From positions 186,001 through 250,000 of the forward strand of contig OZ244590.1 of assembly GCA_965218205.1 (NCBI GenBank): a DNA stretch of 64,000 nucleotides, given 5' to 3'. This stretch comes from CBDDCA01 sp965218205 (GTDB taxonomy: Bacteria; Spirochaetota; Spirochaetia; WTKD01; G963693115). Positions 1-9,638 of the stretch are shown here, in pieces. Numbering within the stretch: the stretch's first letter is position 1; each line of letters starts with the position of its first letter. A program made the position numbers and the translations under genes. The notes under the pieces were generated by a model. The model did not search any database. It saw nothing but the letters and a program-made list of their open reading frames with translations, and was not told where the DNA came from.

Positions 1-1342
1 ATTACGCTTTAGTGCGAGTGATGGGCAGATAAGCGGAGCTCCTACAAAAGTAGTGTCTGGCAAGTATACTATAGTGTTTACAGGGAATAATGCATATGCA
101 AGGAAAAAAGCAAAGCAGTCATTTACTATAACGATACACAAAGCGAATGGGACCTATACCTATTATCCTCTTACGAAATTAGAGTTACAGAGGGCTATGC
201 AGACACTCATATCTGCACATGGGAATGATGCAGATTTGAATGTAATATATACAGGGCATATTACAGATATGAGTAGGTTATTTTTTAGGAGTGGAGTCTC
301 TCCATCGTTTAATGGCGATATATCGCAGTGGGATGTAAGTAATGTTACGAATATGGCGTTTATGTTTGCTTATGCACATTTTAATGGTGATATATCAAAT
401 TGGAATGTAAGCAAAGTGGGAAATATGGAGTACATGTTCAGTGGTTCTCATTTTAATGGAGATATATCATTATGGAATGTAGGAAATGTTGGAAATATGA
501 GTGCTATGTTTTATGGTGCTAGGACCTTTAATCGGGATATATCAAGTTGGGATGTGAGTAAGGTTGCCTATATGGATGGTATGTTTTGGAATAGTAAATT
601 TAATGGAAATATATCAAGATGGAATGTAGGGAATGTTAGAAATATGTGGTATATGTTTAGAGGTTCTTCTTTTACAGGAGAGCATGGAGGTATAGCAGAT
701 TGGAACGTAAGTAGAGTTACAAATATGGAGTATACATTTGGAGATAGTAAATTTAATGGAGATATCTCAAGGTGGAATGTAGGTAGTGTAACCACAATGC
801 TTGGTATGTTTAGCGATTCTCATTTTAATGGGGATATATCAAAGTGGGATGTAAGGAATGTTACTATGATGAGACTTATGTTTAAGGGATCTTCCTTTAC
901 GGGAGAGCATGGAGGCATGCCAGATTGGCAAACAGGGAATGTGCGGGATATGCAAGGTATGTTTGAGGAAAGTAAATTTAATGGAGATATATCAAGATGG
1001 AATACAAGTAAAGTTATAAATATGTATTATATGTTTAAGAATAATAAAGTATTCAATCAAGATTTATCAAAGTGGGATATAAGGAAAGTTATAAATATAA
1101 GAGAGATGTTTATGGGAGCAATAGCTTTTAATCAAGATATATCAGACTGGGTATTTGAAACAACACATAATCTGACGAGTATATTGGAAGGTGCAACAGC
1201 CTTTAATCAGGATATATATAAATGGGGAAGGCATGTAAGCAAACATGATTGGCCCTCTGCATTTAGAGGTACTGCTTTAGAAAAAAATGGTAAAGTACCA
1301 GATTGGGCAGGAGGAAGCTACACGGGACCTGCATCTCCTTAA
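1..1342 (+). CDS. BspA-like repeat surface protein, 5' truncated by the window edge
   Basis: The reading frame is open from base 2, so the true start lies outside the window. The first ~35 visible residues (ending in QSFTITI) look like the last strand of a putative immunoglobulin-like domain. About a dozen repeats of roughly 25 residues follow, with the pattern FNGDIS-W(D/N)V-(S/G)-V-NM-MF, the hallmark of the BspA/DUF285 leucine-rich-like surface repeats found in Treponema, Brachyspira and mycoplasmas. Two units carry an insertion containing GEHGG. The last units are degenerate (WVFETTHNLTSILEGA) and the protein ends in a short G/P-rich tail without an obvious anchor. Family members are secreted or surface-exposed and are thought to bind host or matrix proteins; the ligand here is unknown. 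No other copy of this repeat is seen in the window. Confidence 0.85.
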   Translation, partial: LRFSASDGQISGAPTKVVSGKYTIVFTGNNAYARKKAKQSFTITIHKANGTYTYYPLTKLELQRAMQTLISAHGNDADLNVIYTGHITDMSRLFFRSGVSPSFNGDISQWDVSNVTNMAFMFAYAHFNGDISNWNVSKVGNMEYMFSGSHFNGDISLWNVGNVGNMSAMFYGARTFNRDISSWDVSKVAYMDGMFWNSKFNGNISRWNVGNVRNMWYMFRGSSFTGEHGGIADWNVSRVTNMEYTFGDSKFNGDISRWNVGSVTTMLGMFSDSHFNGDISKWDVRNVTMMRLMFKGSSFTGEHGGMPDWQTGNVRDMQGMFEESKFNGDISRWNTSKVINMYYMFKNNKVFNQDLSKWDIRKVINIREMFMGAIAFNQDISDWVFETTHNLTSILEGATAFNQDIYKWGRHVSKHDWPSAFRGTALEKNGKVPDWAGGSYTGPASP

Positions 1343-1441
1343 AGGAGAGGATAGAAGTGTATAAACAGTAATTACGATGTGCATATATTTTTTATAACGC
1401 CTTGAATAGAAACGCTAATAATGATAGTATTAAAATTAGTA

Positions 1442-1529
1442 GGAGAGATGTCCGAGTGGTTTAAGGAGGCGGTCTTGAAAACCGTTGTGCGGTAACCCCG
1501 TACCCTGGGTTCGAATCCCAGTCTCTCCG
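1442..1529 (+). tRNA. tRNA-Ser(UGA)
   Basis: An 88-nt tRNA with acceptor arms GGAGAGA (1442-1448) and TCTCTCC (1522-1528), discriminator G, anticodon loop CTTGAAA giving anticodon UGA, a long variable arm typical of serine tRNAs, and T-loop GGTTCGAATCC. No CCA is encoded. Confidence 0.95.
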
Positions 1530-1634
1530 TTTTCTGATATACTCTGATACAGAAGTTCATCTGGGAAAATGGTGTTCTGTTTTTCAGATATAATGCTTAA
1601 AAAAGTTATCTTATAATTTTTGTATAATAGCTTT

Positions 1635-3626
1635 ATGAATACATTGAAAATAAATTTTCAACACTGTTATGGCATTAAAAGCCTTAAACAAGAATTTGAG
1701 TTTAAAAATAACAATAAGGCTTTTTCAATATATGCTCAAAATGGAGTGATGAAAACATCATTTGCAAAAACTTTTGATGATTACTCAAAAGACGAAAAAA
1801 CACAAGATAGGGCTTTTCCAGATAGAGAAACTGTGAGAGAAATTACAGCTGATGGACAAGCTATAAAGCCTGAAAGTATTTTTGTTATCAAACCATATGA
1901 TGCAGAGTATAAATCAGAAAAGATATCAACATTACTTGCTAGTCAAAAACTAAAGGAAGCATATGATTCTATTTACCAAGATATTGATACAGCAAAAGAT
2001 GATCTATTTGGAGAACTATCTAGCCTAGCAGGACAAGGAACAGATAGTATAGAAGAAGAGATAGAAAATGTGTTTAATAATAAACCTTTTTTTGATATCC
2101 TTCTTGAGAAAGAGAATTTAATGTATATCATTTTGAAACTATACAAAAGCAACTTGAAAAAAACAATTTTTTTAAGGCGAGTCATTCTGTAAATTTATTT
2201 GATGGTAAAAATAAAAATGAATATTCAAGTAGTGATGAATTAAAAGCAACTTTAGAAACAGCAAAAAAGGACATTTTAAATAATACAGAACTTCAAAGCA
2301 TTTTTGATACAATAAATAAAAAAATAAAAAATAATGATTTAAGATATTTTCGTGATTACTTATTAAACAATCAAGAAATTTTACCAGAATTGGCTGATTT
2401 GCCAAAGTTAGCAAAAAATATATGGTGTTCATACTTTGTAGAATGTAAAACATTATTTTTAGATTTGGCAAAAAAATATAAAGATGGGAAAGAAAAGATT
2501 GAAGAAATTTTAGCTAAAGCAGAAAAAGAAAAAACTGAATGGGATAATGTGATTAGTATTTTTAATACAAGATTTTCTCAATTACCGTTTTATTTAGAAA
2601 TAGAGAATAAGAAGGATATTATTTTAAGAGAGGATGAGCCATTTATTAAATTTGTGTTTGAAGATAAAGATAGTGGTGAAAAAAAAGATTGCGATAAAGA
2701 AGAGCTTTTAAAAATATTAAGTAGAGGGGAGCAAGGAGCTTTGTATATTTTGAATATTATTTTTGAAATAGAAGCAAGAAAAAGAGATGAAGATGAAACA
2801 TTATTTATTATTGATGATATAGCAGATTCTTTTGATTATAAAAATAAGTATGCAATAGTTGAATATTTGAAGTATATGTCTGAAGAGAAAAAATTCTATA
2901 TGTTCATATTAACTCATAATTTTGATTTTTTTAGAACAGTAATGAGTAGAGGAATTTCTTCTTATAATCAATGTTTTATTGCAGTCAAAAACGATTCAGA
3001 AGTTACGCTGGAAAAAGCACAATATTTAAACAACCCTTTCACAGCATGGAAAAGAAATTTGGAGGATAATAAAAAATTAATTTCATCAATTCCATTTGTA
3101 AGAAATATTATTGAATATACACAAGGTACAGAAAATGATGATTATTCACAATTGACATCTGTATTGCACTATAAAGATGATACTGAGCATCTGACAGTAG
3201 GATGTATAAAGGAGATTTTTAAGAACAATATTAAAAATATAAAATTTCCAGAGGGTAATTTAGATAAAAAAAATACTTGATTTAGTTTTTGAGACAGCAG
3301 ATAAATGCTTAAATGCAAATGAAGGGATAAATCTAGAAAATAAAATTGTCCTTTCGATTGCAATTAGATTAAAAGCTGAGCAGTTTATGAAATCTAACAT
3401 AAAAAACAAAGATGATAGAGGATATAATCAAACTCGGAGATTATTTGAAGATTACGAAAAAGAATTTGAAAATGAAAAAGCGAATATAGAAATTTTAAAA
3501 AGAGTAAACTTAATTACTCCAGAAAATATTCATATCAATTCATTTATGTATGAACCAATATTAGATATGGGGGATATTGAGTTGAGAGAATTATATAAAA
3601 CAACAAAGGATAAATTAAAGGTTTAG
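1635..3626 (+). pseudogene. AAA_13-type (RloC/SMC-like) ATPase, broken by two frameshifts
   Basis: Three reading-frame segments together spell one ATPase of about 660 residues. The first (ATG 1635 to 2192; a TTG at 1620 is less likely) has an N-terminal ABC-like strand and a degenerate P-loop AQNGVMKTS. The second (open from 2108 to 3280) carries a coiled-coil middle, the ABC signature LSRGEQGA, Walker B LFIIDD and a switch histidine in ILTHNFDF. The third (open from 3264 to 3626) is the C-terminus. The first shift (-1) lies between about 2108 and 2190, the second (+1) in or near an A8 run at 3266-3273. AAA_13 proteins are often found in phage-defence islands, including the anticodon nuclease RloC, but no nuclease motif was recognised here. 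A -10-like TATAAT lies just upstream of the start. Sequencing error or homopolymer phase variation are alternatives to true decay. Confidence 0.75.
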
Positions 3627-3639
3627 CTTAGATAAAAAA

Positions 3640-3713
3640 TGGAGATAAAGGGATTCGAACCCTTGACCCCTAGAATGCAAATCTAGTGCTCTAGCCAGCT
3701 GAGCTATATCCCC
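3640..3713 (-). tRNA. tRNA-Ala(UGC)
   Basis: On the minus strand: acceptor GGGGATA pairing with TATCTCC (one G-U), D-arm AGCTCAGCTGGCTAGAGC, anticodon loop TTTGCAT giving UGC, T-loop GGTTCGAATCC and discriminator A. Confidence 0.95.
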
Positions 3714-3771
3714 ATTAATATACAGTGTATCATCAAGTAAAAAAAAATGCAAGTGCAGGTACTACGGGAAT

Positions 3772-4847
3772 GGAAATTCTAATCAGAAGCCGAACAGTGT
3801 AAGAAAAATAAAAAAACTCATAGGGTATATCCTAATAATAAGAAACAAAAAAAGGAAGGAGACCCTATGAGCTATACTCATATATCATACCATGAACGCA
3901 CAGAAATAGCACGCATGCTTAAGTGCAAAAAATCAAAACGTGGAATAGCACGATCCCTCAACAGATCGGTATCAACAATAGCAGACGAAATAAAACGCAA
4001 TCGGTTGAATACAAAATACTATGATGCTGAATATGCTGACATGAAAGCACAAAAACGCAAAACATACCCACGCACTCGCCCTGTAACAGAGAATGAACAC
4101 ATACGAACACAAGTAGCACTCTATCTCAAACAAGGCTTATCGCCTGATGCCATGAAAGGAAGAGCATTGCTTGAAAATGTCTCATTTGCAATAAGTGTCG
4201 AATCAATATACCTACTCATAGCATGAAATGCAAAGGAAGGAGGAACACTGTATACCTCCCTTCCTTATAAGCGAAAAACACGCAAAATACACAGAATACC
4301 GCACAATACAGGTACTTTTGAACAACAAAAGACACGAATCAATGAACGCCCTGCACACATAACTGCTCGTACTACCATAGGCCACTGTGAAACTGATTGT
4401 ATTGTTGGCAAAGATAATAGCTCAGTCATACAAACTACTATTGAACGAAAAAGTCGTTTTTTATTTGCAAAGCAACTGCCTCGTGCCACCAAAGAACATA
4501 CCAAACAAACCCTCTGGGAAATAAAAAAACAGTATCCAGATAAAATACATTCGTTTACTACTGATAATGGCAGTGAATTTTCGTATCATACACTGGCATT
4601 TTTAGATAGCTCTGTACCAATGTATTTTACCTATCCTCATTGCCCATGGCAGAAAGGAAGCATTGAACATGCAAATAAATTACTGCGCAGATATATTAAA
4701 AAAGGAACTGATATTTCTTGTATTTCTCCTGCACATCTTTGTGCGATTGTTGCTACAATCAATAATACCCCCAGAAAGATATTAGGATACAAAACCCCTT
4801 TTGAGGTATTTTTTGGTACTTCTGTTCGGCTTCTAATTTGAATTTTC
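3772..4847 (+). mobile_element. IS30-family insertion sequence, about 1.08 kb
   Basis: The element is bounded by imperfect 26-bp inverted repeats at 3772-3797 and 4822-4847, matching at 23 of 26 positions with the shared core AGAAGCCGAACAG. It encloses one IS30-type transposase frame carrying an internal stop. Size and layout match the IS30 family. Its right end lies only a few bases from a second IS30-like element, so the two form a tandem scar between tRNA-Ala and the type I modification operon. Confidence 0.85.
3867..4841 (+). pseudogene. IS30-family transposase with an in-frame stop
   Basis: Starts at ATG 3867 behind AAGGAAGGAG. Residues 1-50 form the IS30 N-terminal HTH (SYHERTEIARML, RGIARSLNRSVSTI). 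The frame stops at TGA 4224-4226 and continues without a shift to 4841. The DDE catalytic core is complete downstream: first D in GHCETDCIVG, second D in FTTDNGSEF, and E in KGSIEHANKLLRR. Read through, the protein would be about 324 residues, normal for IS30. One nonsense substitution, for example Trp or Arg to stop, explains the break, so the decay is recent. Unless the stop is suppressed the element cannot move by itself. Confidence 0.85.
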
Positions 4848-4851
4848 AGAA

Positions 4852-5903
4852 TGCGGATTCAAGGACTAAATGCGACAGAAAAGGCTTCAGCAGGGGTCAA
4901 AAAATGAAGACATTTTCGTGGTCTATTATTGATAAGCGTTTGTACTTGTAGTATATCACTTTGCTTGACTCTGTGAAATAATGTCTTCTTAGGAAAGTAC
5001 TGACGCAGTAATCCAATAGAATGTTCAACCAATCCTTTTTCCTATAATACAATATACAGCACAGTAAGGAGTACAAAAATAAGAGCGAGTATTCAGGCGG
5101 GTATTTATTTCAGTATGAAGCATAAACTCGCTTCCATTATCATAAGTGAAACTTTTACAGAGATGGCGTGGTATATTCCTCAGAGCAAAGAGCATGCCAT
5201 ACTGTACAGTATGAGCAGTGTTTTGTCAGGTATCTTATGAAAAAGCACATAACGGGTATGTTTTTCCACTAAGGCAAGCACAGTAGTTTTTGAAGAAGAG
5301 CCAACAAGATCGACTTCCCAGTGGCCATATTCGTGGGAAACATCGCCTCGTTCGTGTACTGAGACACGATGAGGGATGCGAGAAGCGGAATAAGAACGAG
5401 AATGGCTTCTTTTTTTGCGTGTTTTGTGTTGTTTTCTTAAATAGTATGTCAAATGAGGAGCAAAACGATAAATAAATTGATATATTGTCTCATGACTAAT
5501 AGTATACTGGTTATAGAATATGGGGCATATCAATACTGATCCTTCCTGCTATTTGTTCAGGCGATCAGCCATCTAAAATAAGGTGAAAACGATATAAGCA
5601 CGAATAGCATGAGAAGGAACAGAGAGTTTTGTATGGCTCTGATTCCATCGTTTTCGTGCCTGTCGGTGAGCGATGACTTCATTATAGACACGTTTGCCTA
5701 TCATCAATACTATACTTTGCATGACGGAGCGTAGCGATAATAATACGATCTTTGTCTGTCAGATGATGAAACTGTTTTTTTGGTATACTCATAAAGGAGA
5801 CCTCCTAATTTGTTTTGTTTATACAATTATAGAATGCATTCCTTTTTTTATGTTTCTTGCTCTTTTTTTTGCTCCTTTGTCGCATTTAATCCTTGAACTC
5901 GTG
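4852..5903 (-). mobile_element. Second IS30-like element, decayed
   Basis: Terminal inverted repeats with core TTCAAGGA(C/T)TAAATGCGACA occur at 4858-4877 and, inverted, at 5878-5897; similarity extends a few bases outward. Between them lie minus-strand fragments of an IS30-type transposase different from the neighbouring element. The first 16 bases of its left end, TGCGGATTCAAGGACT, recur alone at 22528. It lies within about 50 bp of the end of the hsdS-like gene. Confidence 0.75.
4859..5792 (-). pseudogene. Decayed IS30-family transposase
   Basis: On the minus strand an ATG at 5792 follows AGGAGGTCTCC. The N-terminus KKQFHHLTDKDRIIIATLRH is an IS30 HTH, broken after about 30 residues. A central block (about 5180-5533) contains ISHETIYQFIY and GHWEVDLVG, holding the first catalytic Asp. 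A C-terminal block near 4900-5050 contains GLVEHSIGLLRQYFPKK, with the catalytic Glu, and NNRPRKCLHFLTPAEAF, ending at TGA 4859-4861. The segments lie in different frames and the part around the second Asp is disrupted, so the gene is not functional. Confidence 0.75.
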
Positions 5904-5948
5904 AAAAGCCACAAAGTGATTGGTTAAAACTTACATAAGAAACTATTT

Positions 5949-7403
5949 TTACACAAACATCCTTTGTAATAGACCTTTTTTATACTGCTTTGTAAGTGCT
6001 ATTTGTTTCTGTGTGAGCGATATTTTTGTGTTGAGGCTCTGTAAAAAAGAAGCTATCTTTTGTTGTTCTTTTATTGATGCAGGAATTTTTATACGAATAG
6101 AACTCATTACATCATTCATCAATTTTGGATTCCCCACATATGATACAAATTTCTTTGTTATTGCATTAAGAATTTCTGCAATACATACATTTGCATACCC
6201 TTCATTACTTTTTAATACTCCACATACATTAGTACAGTAAAATTTTCCTTGTCTATAATTCACATCTCCAGCATTAGCTCCATCTGTTGTCCATGTAATA
6301 CAATTTTCAAATAAATATTTATTATAGTATCCCATTAAGCCTTTATTTTTTGTTTGTGAGGAAAAAACAGGATAAACATAGTGACTTGTTTTTATTGGAG
6401 ATATATCTTGTTTTGATAAAACAAGACCTCGTGTTACATAAAATATCTCACCTATCTCCCTTTCTTCCCAATCGGGATACTCGTTTCCTTGCTCGTCCTT
6501 AAAGCGTAGCTCCTGTGAAAAGAGTTTTTGCATGACGCCTTTTTTATATGACTGCAACAGAATTACTTTTTTTTCAAGAAGCTGTATCTTTGTGTCTACA
6601 CTCTGCAGAAAAGAAGCTATCTTTTGTTGTTCAGGCAGGGAAGGACAGCCTATTTGAAACTCTTTAATATCTCTTGAGTTCACAGATTCAAAGGTACTCC
6701 CTTGCGAATACTGTTTCCATAGATGCTCAGCATTGATTAAGGCATAGTAAAAAAATGTATAACTTGAAGTACGAATAGCACACATTCCACGCCCTATAAT
6801 ACCATTATGTACTGCTAGAGCTATATCCCCAACAGGAGCTCGTACACTCATTAAAATATCATTTACAAAACATCGCTGTGTTATTTCTGTTGTCCAGACA
6901 CGAGGGGCTGTTCTTCTGTTTTTTATATCAGCATTCCCTTGAAATAAAGGCTCTCCTTTTTGAATGATATTATAATGTTCTGATTTAGGGGAACTTCCCA
7001 TAAAGATACTAGCCACCTCTCCCAATCGTTTTTCTTGCCAATCAGGAAAATCAGAGCCATCGTCCTGCTTGAAACGTAAGGGAGGATTTTTCTGTTTAAG
7101 AGGAAATGCTATTTTATGCGTATCTATTGCCTTTTGAAACACTTCAGAAATGGCATTCATATCAAGCACATCCACTGTATATGGTAATCGAGATTCTTCA
7201 AAACTGTACTTGAGACGGGCAATGATGACAGCATCAATCTTTTGTTCTGCTTCTAGGGCAATATCTAAATCAGAGTAATCTTGTGCTTGTCCCTTTACAC
7301 GACTTCCAAATACCCATACTTTACATCCTGCAGGGACATATCTAGACAGTATAGATGAAACAATATTGAACTCTTGCTTTTTTATATCAAAGTTAAGTTT
7401 CAT
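5949..7403 (-). CDS. hsdS: Type I specificity subunit HsdS fused to an N-terminal MNT nucleotidyltransferase
   Basis: A single 484-residue frame joins two families. Residues 1-105 form a minimal nucleotidyltransferase (MNT, HI0073-like) with GSR at 33-35, S44-D45-x-D47 and a third acidic residue at D78 (TVDVLDM). From about residue 108 it is a normal HsdS: LRF...FPDWQEKRLGEV opens target-recognition domain 1, then a conserved helix (KIASFLQSVDTKI...YKKGVMQKLF), then domain 2 opening with EYPDWEEREIGEI and a second helix (KIASFLQSLNTKI...YKKGLLQRMF). MNT proteins AMPylate and silence HEPN toxins. The next gene upstream encodes a HEPN protein and overlaps this one by 11 nt, so the antitoxin appears to be built into the methylase specificity subunit. 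HsdS directs HsdM to a bipartite DNA site. That the fusion is functional is inferred from the unbroken frame and intact motifs. Confidence 0.85.
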   Translation of the reverse strand: MKLNFDIKKQEFNIVSSILSRYVPAGCKVWVFGSRVKGQAQDYSDLDIALEAEQKIDAVIIARLKYSFEESRLPYTVDVLDMNAISEVFQKAIDTHKIAFPLKQKNPPLRFKQDDGSDFPDWQEKRLGEVASIFMGSSPKSEHYNIIQKGEPLFQGNADIKNRRTAPRVWTTEITQRCFVNDILMSVRAPVGDIALAVHNGIIGRGMCAIRTSSYTFFYYALINAEHLWKQYSQGSTFESVNSRDIKEFQIGCPSLPEQQKIASFLQSVDTKIQLLEKKVILLQSYKKGVMQKLFSQELRFKDEQGNEYPDWEEREIGEIFYVTRGLVLSKQDISPIKTSHYVYPVFSSQTKNKGLMGYYNKYLFENCITWTTDGANAGDVNYRQGKFYCTNVCGVLKSNEGYANVCIAEILNAITKKFVSYVGNPKLMNDVMSSIRIKIPASIKEQQKIASFLQSLNTKISLTQKQIALTKQYKKGLLQRMFV

Positions 7404-7923
7404 AATATTTCTCTAGCCTCTCCAAAAGGTATTCGGCTTCCGCTAAAAAGAGAGGTAATTGCTCTACAATATCTATTGCCATAGCTTCATTATATCCATG
7501 AGAAGTTTTGTTTCGATTTTCTCTGTACTTAAACCACACATCCCAGCTGTGTAGAATAATTCCTTTTGTTGCAGCTAAGCGTACTTTATTTTGTAAATCC
7601 ATATGTTTTATATCGCTTGGACTATCAGCAATATTTTTTAAATGCTGTGTCATAAACTTCAAGGATAAATCATAGCAATATTCAAAACGCTGAATACAAG
7701 AGTCTCGTATATAATCAATCTTTGATATAATTCCTAATAATAAATATGATGATATTCTACCCTTTTTACCCTTACTTAAAATTTGTTTTTTTAAGAATTC
7801 TTCAATTAATGCTAATTCTCCAGATTCTTCCTTCTCTTTTAATTTTTGTGAGTCATTCAATACTTCCTTATAACTAGAGATAGCATTTCTCAGTGGCGTT
7901 AAGTCCAGTTGCTCTTTGTGCAT
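7393..7923 (-). CDS. HEPN-domain protein (HI0074/HepT-like putative toxin)
   Basis: A 176-residue, largely helical protein. Near the C-terminus it has R137-x4-H142-x-Y144 (RNKTSHGY), the RX4HXY motif of HepT-type HEPN ribonucleases, in which the Tyr is the residue AMPylated by the MNT partner. The family name HI0074, nucleotidyltransferase substrate-binding, reflects the usual HEPN-MNT pairing. Here it lies between hsdM (44 bp upstream) and the MNT-HsdS fusion (11-nt overlap downstream), so all three are probably one transcript. It is somewhat longer than the usual ~140 residues. By family it should act as an RNase toxin in the cytoplasm; the target RNA cannot be told from the sequence. Confidence 0.78.
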   Translation of the reverse strand: MHKEQLDLTPLRNAISSYKEVLNDSQKLKEKEESGELALIEEFLKKQILSKGKKGRISSYLLLGIISKIDYIRDSCIQRFEYCYDLSLKFMTQHLKNIADSPSDIKHMDLQNKVRLAATKGIILHSWDVWFKYRENRNKTSHGYNEAMAIDIVEQLPLFLAEAEYLLERLEKYYET

Positions 7924-7967
7924 ATTTTACATATTACTATACTTTACATGTCACTATACTTTTCAGA

Positions 7968-9542
7968 TCACAATGGCATTGCAATATTCAGCTGTTCACA
8001 AACATCCTTAATGCTGTTGTCTGTCTCTTGCATTGCCTTTTTCAGCTCTTTTATTTCCATACTTAGCACCTGTATATCCACAGGTTCTTCTTCATCAAAA
8101 GTGTCAACATAGCGTGGTATGTTTAAGTTGTAGCCATTTTCCTTTATCTCATCCATAGGGGCATTATACGAATATTTGTCTATTGCTTGCCTGCTTCTAT
8201 AGGTATTGATAATTTTGTCTATGTGTTCCTCTGTCAGTGAATTTTGATTTTTCTTCTTTTCGTACTGCTGTGATGCATCAATAAACAGCACGGCATCATC
8301 CTGCTCTCTGCATTTCTTAAACACTAAAATACAGGTAGGAATACTAGTCCCATAAAATATATTTGCAGGCAATCCTATCACTGCGTCCAAGTAATTTTTA
8401 CTTTCTATCAAGTACTTTCTGATATGCGACTCACTTGCTCCTCTAAACAACACACCATGTGGCAATACCACTGCCATGATGCCGTTCTCCTCTAAGTGAT
8501 ATATCATGTGTTGTACAAACGCAAAGTCTGCTTTTGTTTTTGGAGCAAGCGTTCCATATGCCGAAAATCGTTCATCAGTCTGAAAAAAAGAATTTGCTGA
8601 CCATTGAGCACTAAAGGGAGGATTTGCCACAATAGCTTCAAACTTTTTATCCATATGCTGTGGTCGCTCTAGAGTATCCTCCTGCTTAATATCAAAATCA
8701 CGATAGGATACATCATGCATGATCATGTTCATTCGAGCTAAATTGTAAGTGGTACGATTTAGCTCTTGCCCATAAAAGTTGGAAACCTTTGTTACTTCCT
8801 TTGCTACCCGCAATAACAATGATCCTGAGCCACAGGTAGGATCATACACTGTAAGCAATTTTTTCTTTCCTGTTGTCACTATCTTTGCTAGTATACGTGA
8901 CACCTCTTGTGGAGTATAAAATTCCCCTGCTTTTTTTCCTGCACTTGCAGCAAACTGAGCAATGAGATATTCATAGGCATCTCCCAATACATCTCTTTTA
9001 TGATTTTGAAAATCAAAATCTACCGCATCCAAACGTGAAAGTATTCTTACAATAAGCGTATTTCTCTCTTCTACCGTTTTTCCCAGTTTTGTAGAATTAA
9101 GATCTAAATCTTCAAAAAGATGTATAAAATCATCTTCGCTTTCATATCCCATCGTTGTGGTTTCAATATTACTAAGAATTTTACCTAAATCATCTAAAAT
9201 AAATTGGCTTGTAGCATCTTTGTCGGTGTTATTTCCACGCCTTAGCAACTGAGAAAATAACTCTTCAGGAGAAAGAAAGTACCCCAACTCATTTATAGAT
9301 CTTTTCTTTATAATATCCAAATACTTTTCTTTCTCCTCATGAGAATCAACGAGAGAAGTATATGTTATTTCATCTTGTTCTAATAGCTTGTTTGCATGTG
9401 ACTCCATCTTTTCAGATAGATACTTATAAAAAATAAACCCCAGAATATAGTCCTTAAACTGATCAGCATCCATTTTGCCTCGTAAGGCATTGGCAATACT
9501 CCAGAGCTGTGTCTCTAGCTGTTTTTTTTCCTGCTCGCTCAT
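7968..9542 (-). CDS. hsdM: Type I DNA methyltransferase subunit HsdM
   Basis: A 524-residue N6-adenine methyltransferase. The N-terminal HsdM_N helical domain (WSIANALRGKMDADQFKDYI) occupies roughly residues 10-150. The AdoMet motif I DPTCGSGS starts near residue 234 and the catalytic motif IV NPPF near 307; the entry GEFYTPQEVSRIL is also typical. The C-terminal ~50 residues form a coiled coil that normally contacts HsdS. It is the first gene of the hsdM-HEPN-MNT/hsdS operon. No hsdR is found in the window: upstream is tRNA-Arg and downstream is an IS30 scar, so this is either an orphan methylase or its nuclease was lost or lies elsewhere. Confidence 0.95.
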   Translation of the reverse strand: MSEQEKKQLETQLWSIANALRGKMDADQFKDYILGFIFYKYLSEKMESHANKLLEQDEITYTSLVDSHEEKEKYLDIIKKRSINELGYFLSPEELFSQLLRRGNNTDKDATSQFILDDLGKILSNIETTTMGYESEDDFIHLFEDLDLNSTKLGKTVEERNTLIVRILSRLDAVDFDFQNHKRDVLGDAYEYLIAQFAASAGKKAGEFYTPQEVSRILAKIVTTGKKKLLTVYDPTCGSGSLLLRVAKEVTKVSNFYGQELNRTTYNLARMNMIMHDVSYRDFDIKQEDTLERPQHMDKKFEAIVANPPFSAQWSANSFFQTDERFSAYGTLAPKTKADFAFVQHMIYHLEENGIMAVVLPHGVLFRGASESHIRKYLIESKNYLDAVIGLPANIFYGTSIPTCILVFKKCREQDDAVLFIDASQQYEKKKNQNSLTEEHIDKIINTYRSRQAIDKYSYNAPMDEIKENGYNLNIPRYVDTFDEEEPVDIQVLSMEIKELKKAMQETDNSIKDVCEQLNIAMPL

Positions 9543-9638
9543 ATAATTTAGTATAGCACTTATTGAATTCTACTGTTCAGCAGTTCAGCAAAAAGCCACA
9601 AAATACTATGAGATAAAAATGTGATATAGTATACATAG

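Noticed and set aside
5903..9602. AAAAGCCACAAA direct repeats flanking the type I operon as attachment sites
   Set aside because: Only 12 nt, AT-rich, no integrase, and the nearby tRNA-Arg 3' end faces away. Probably chance.
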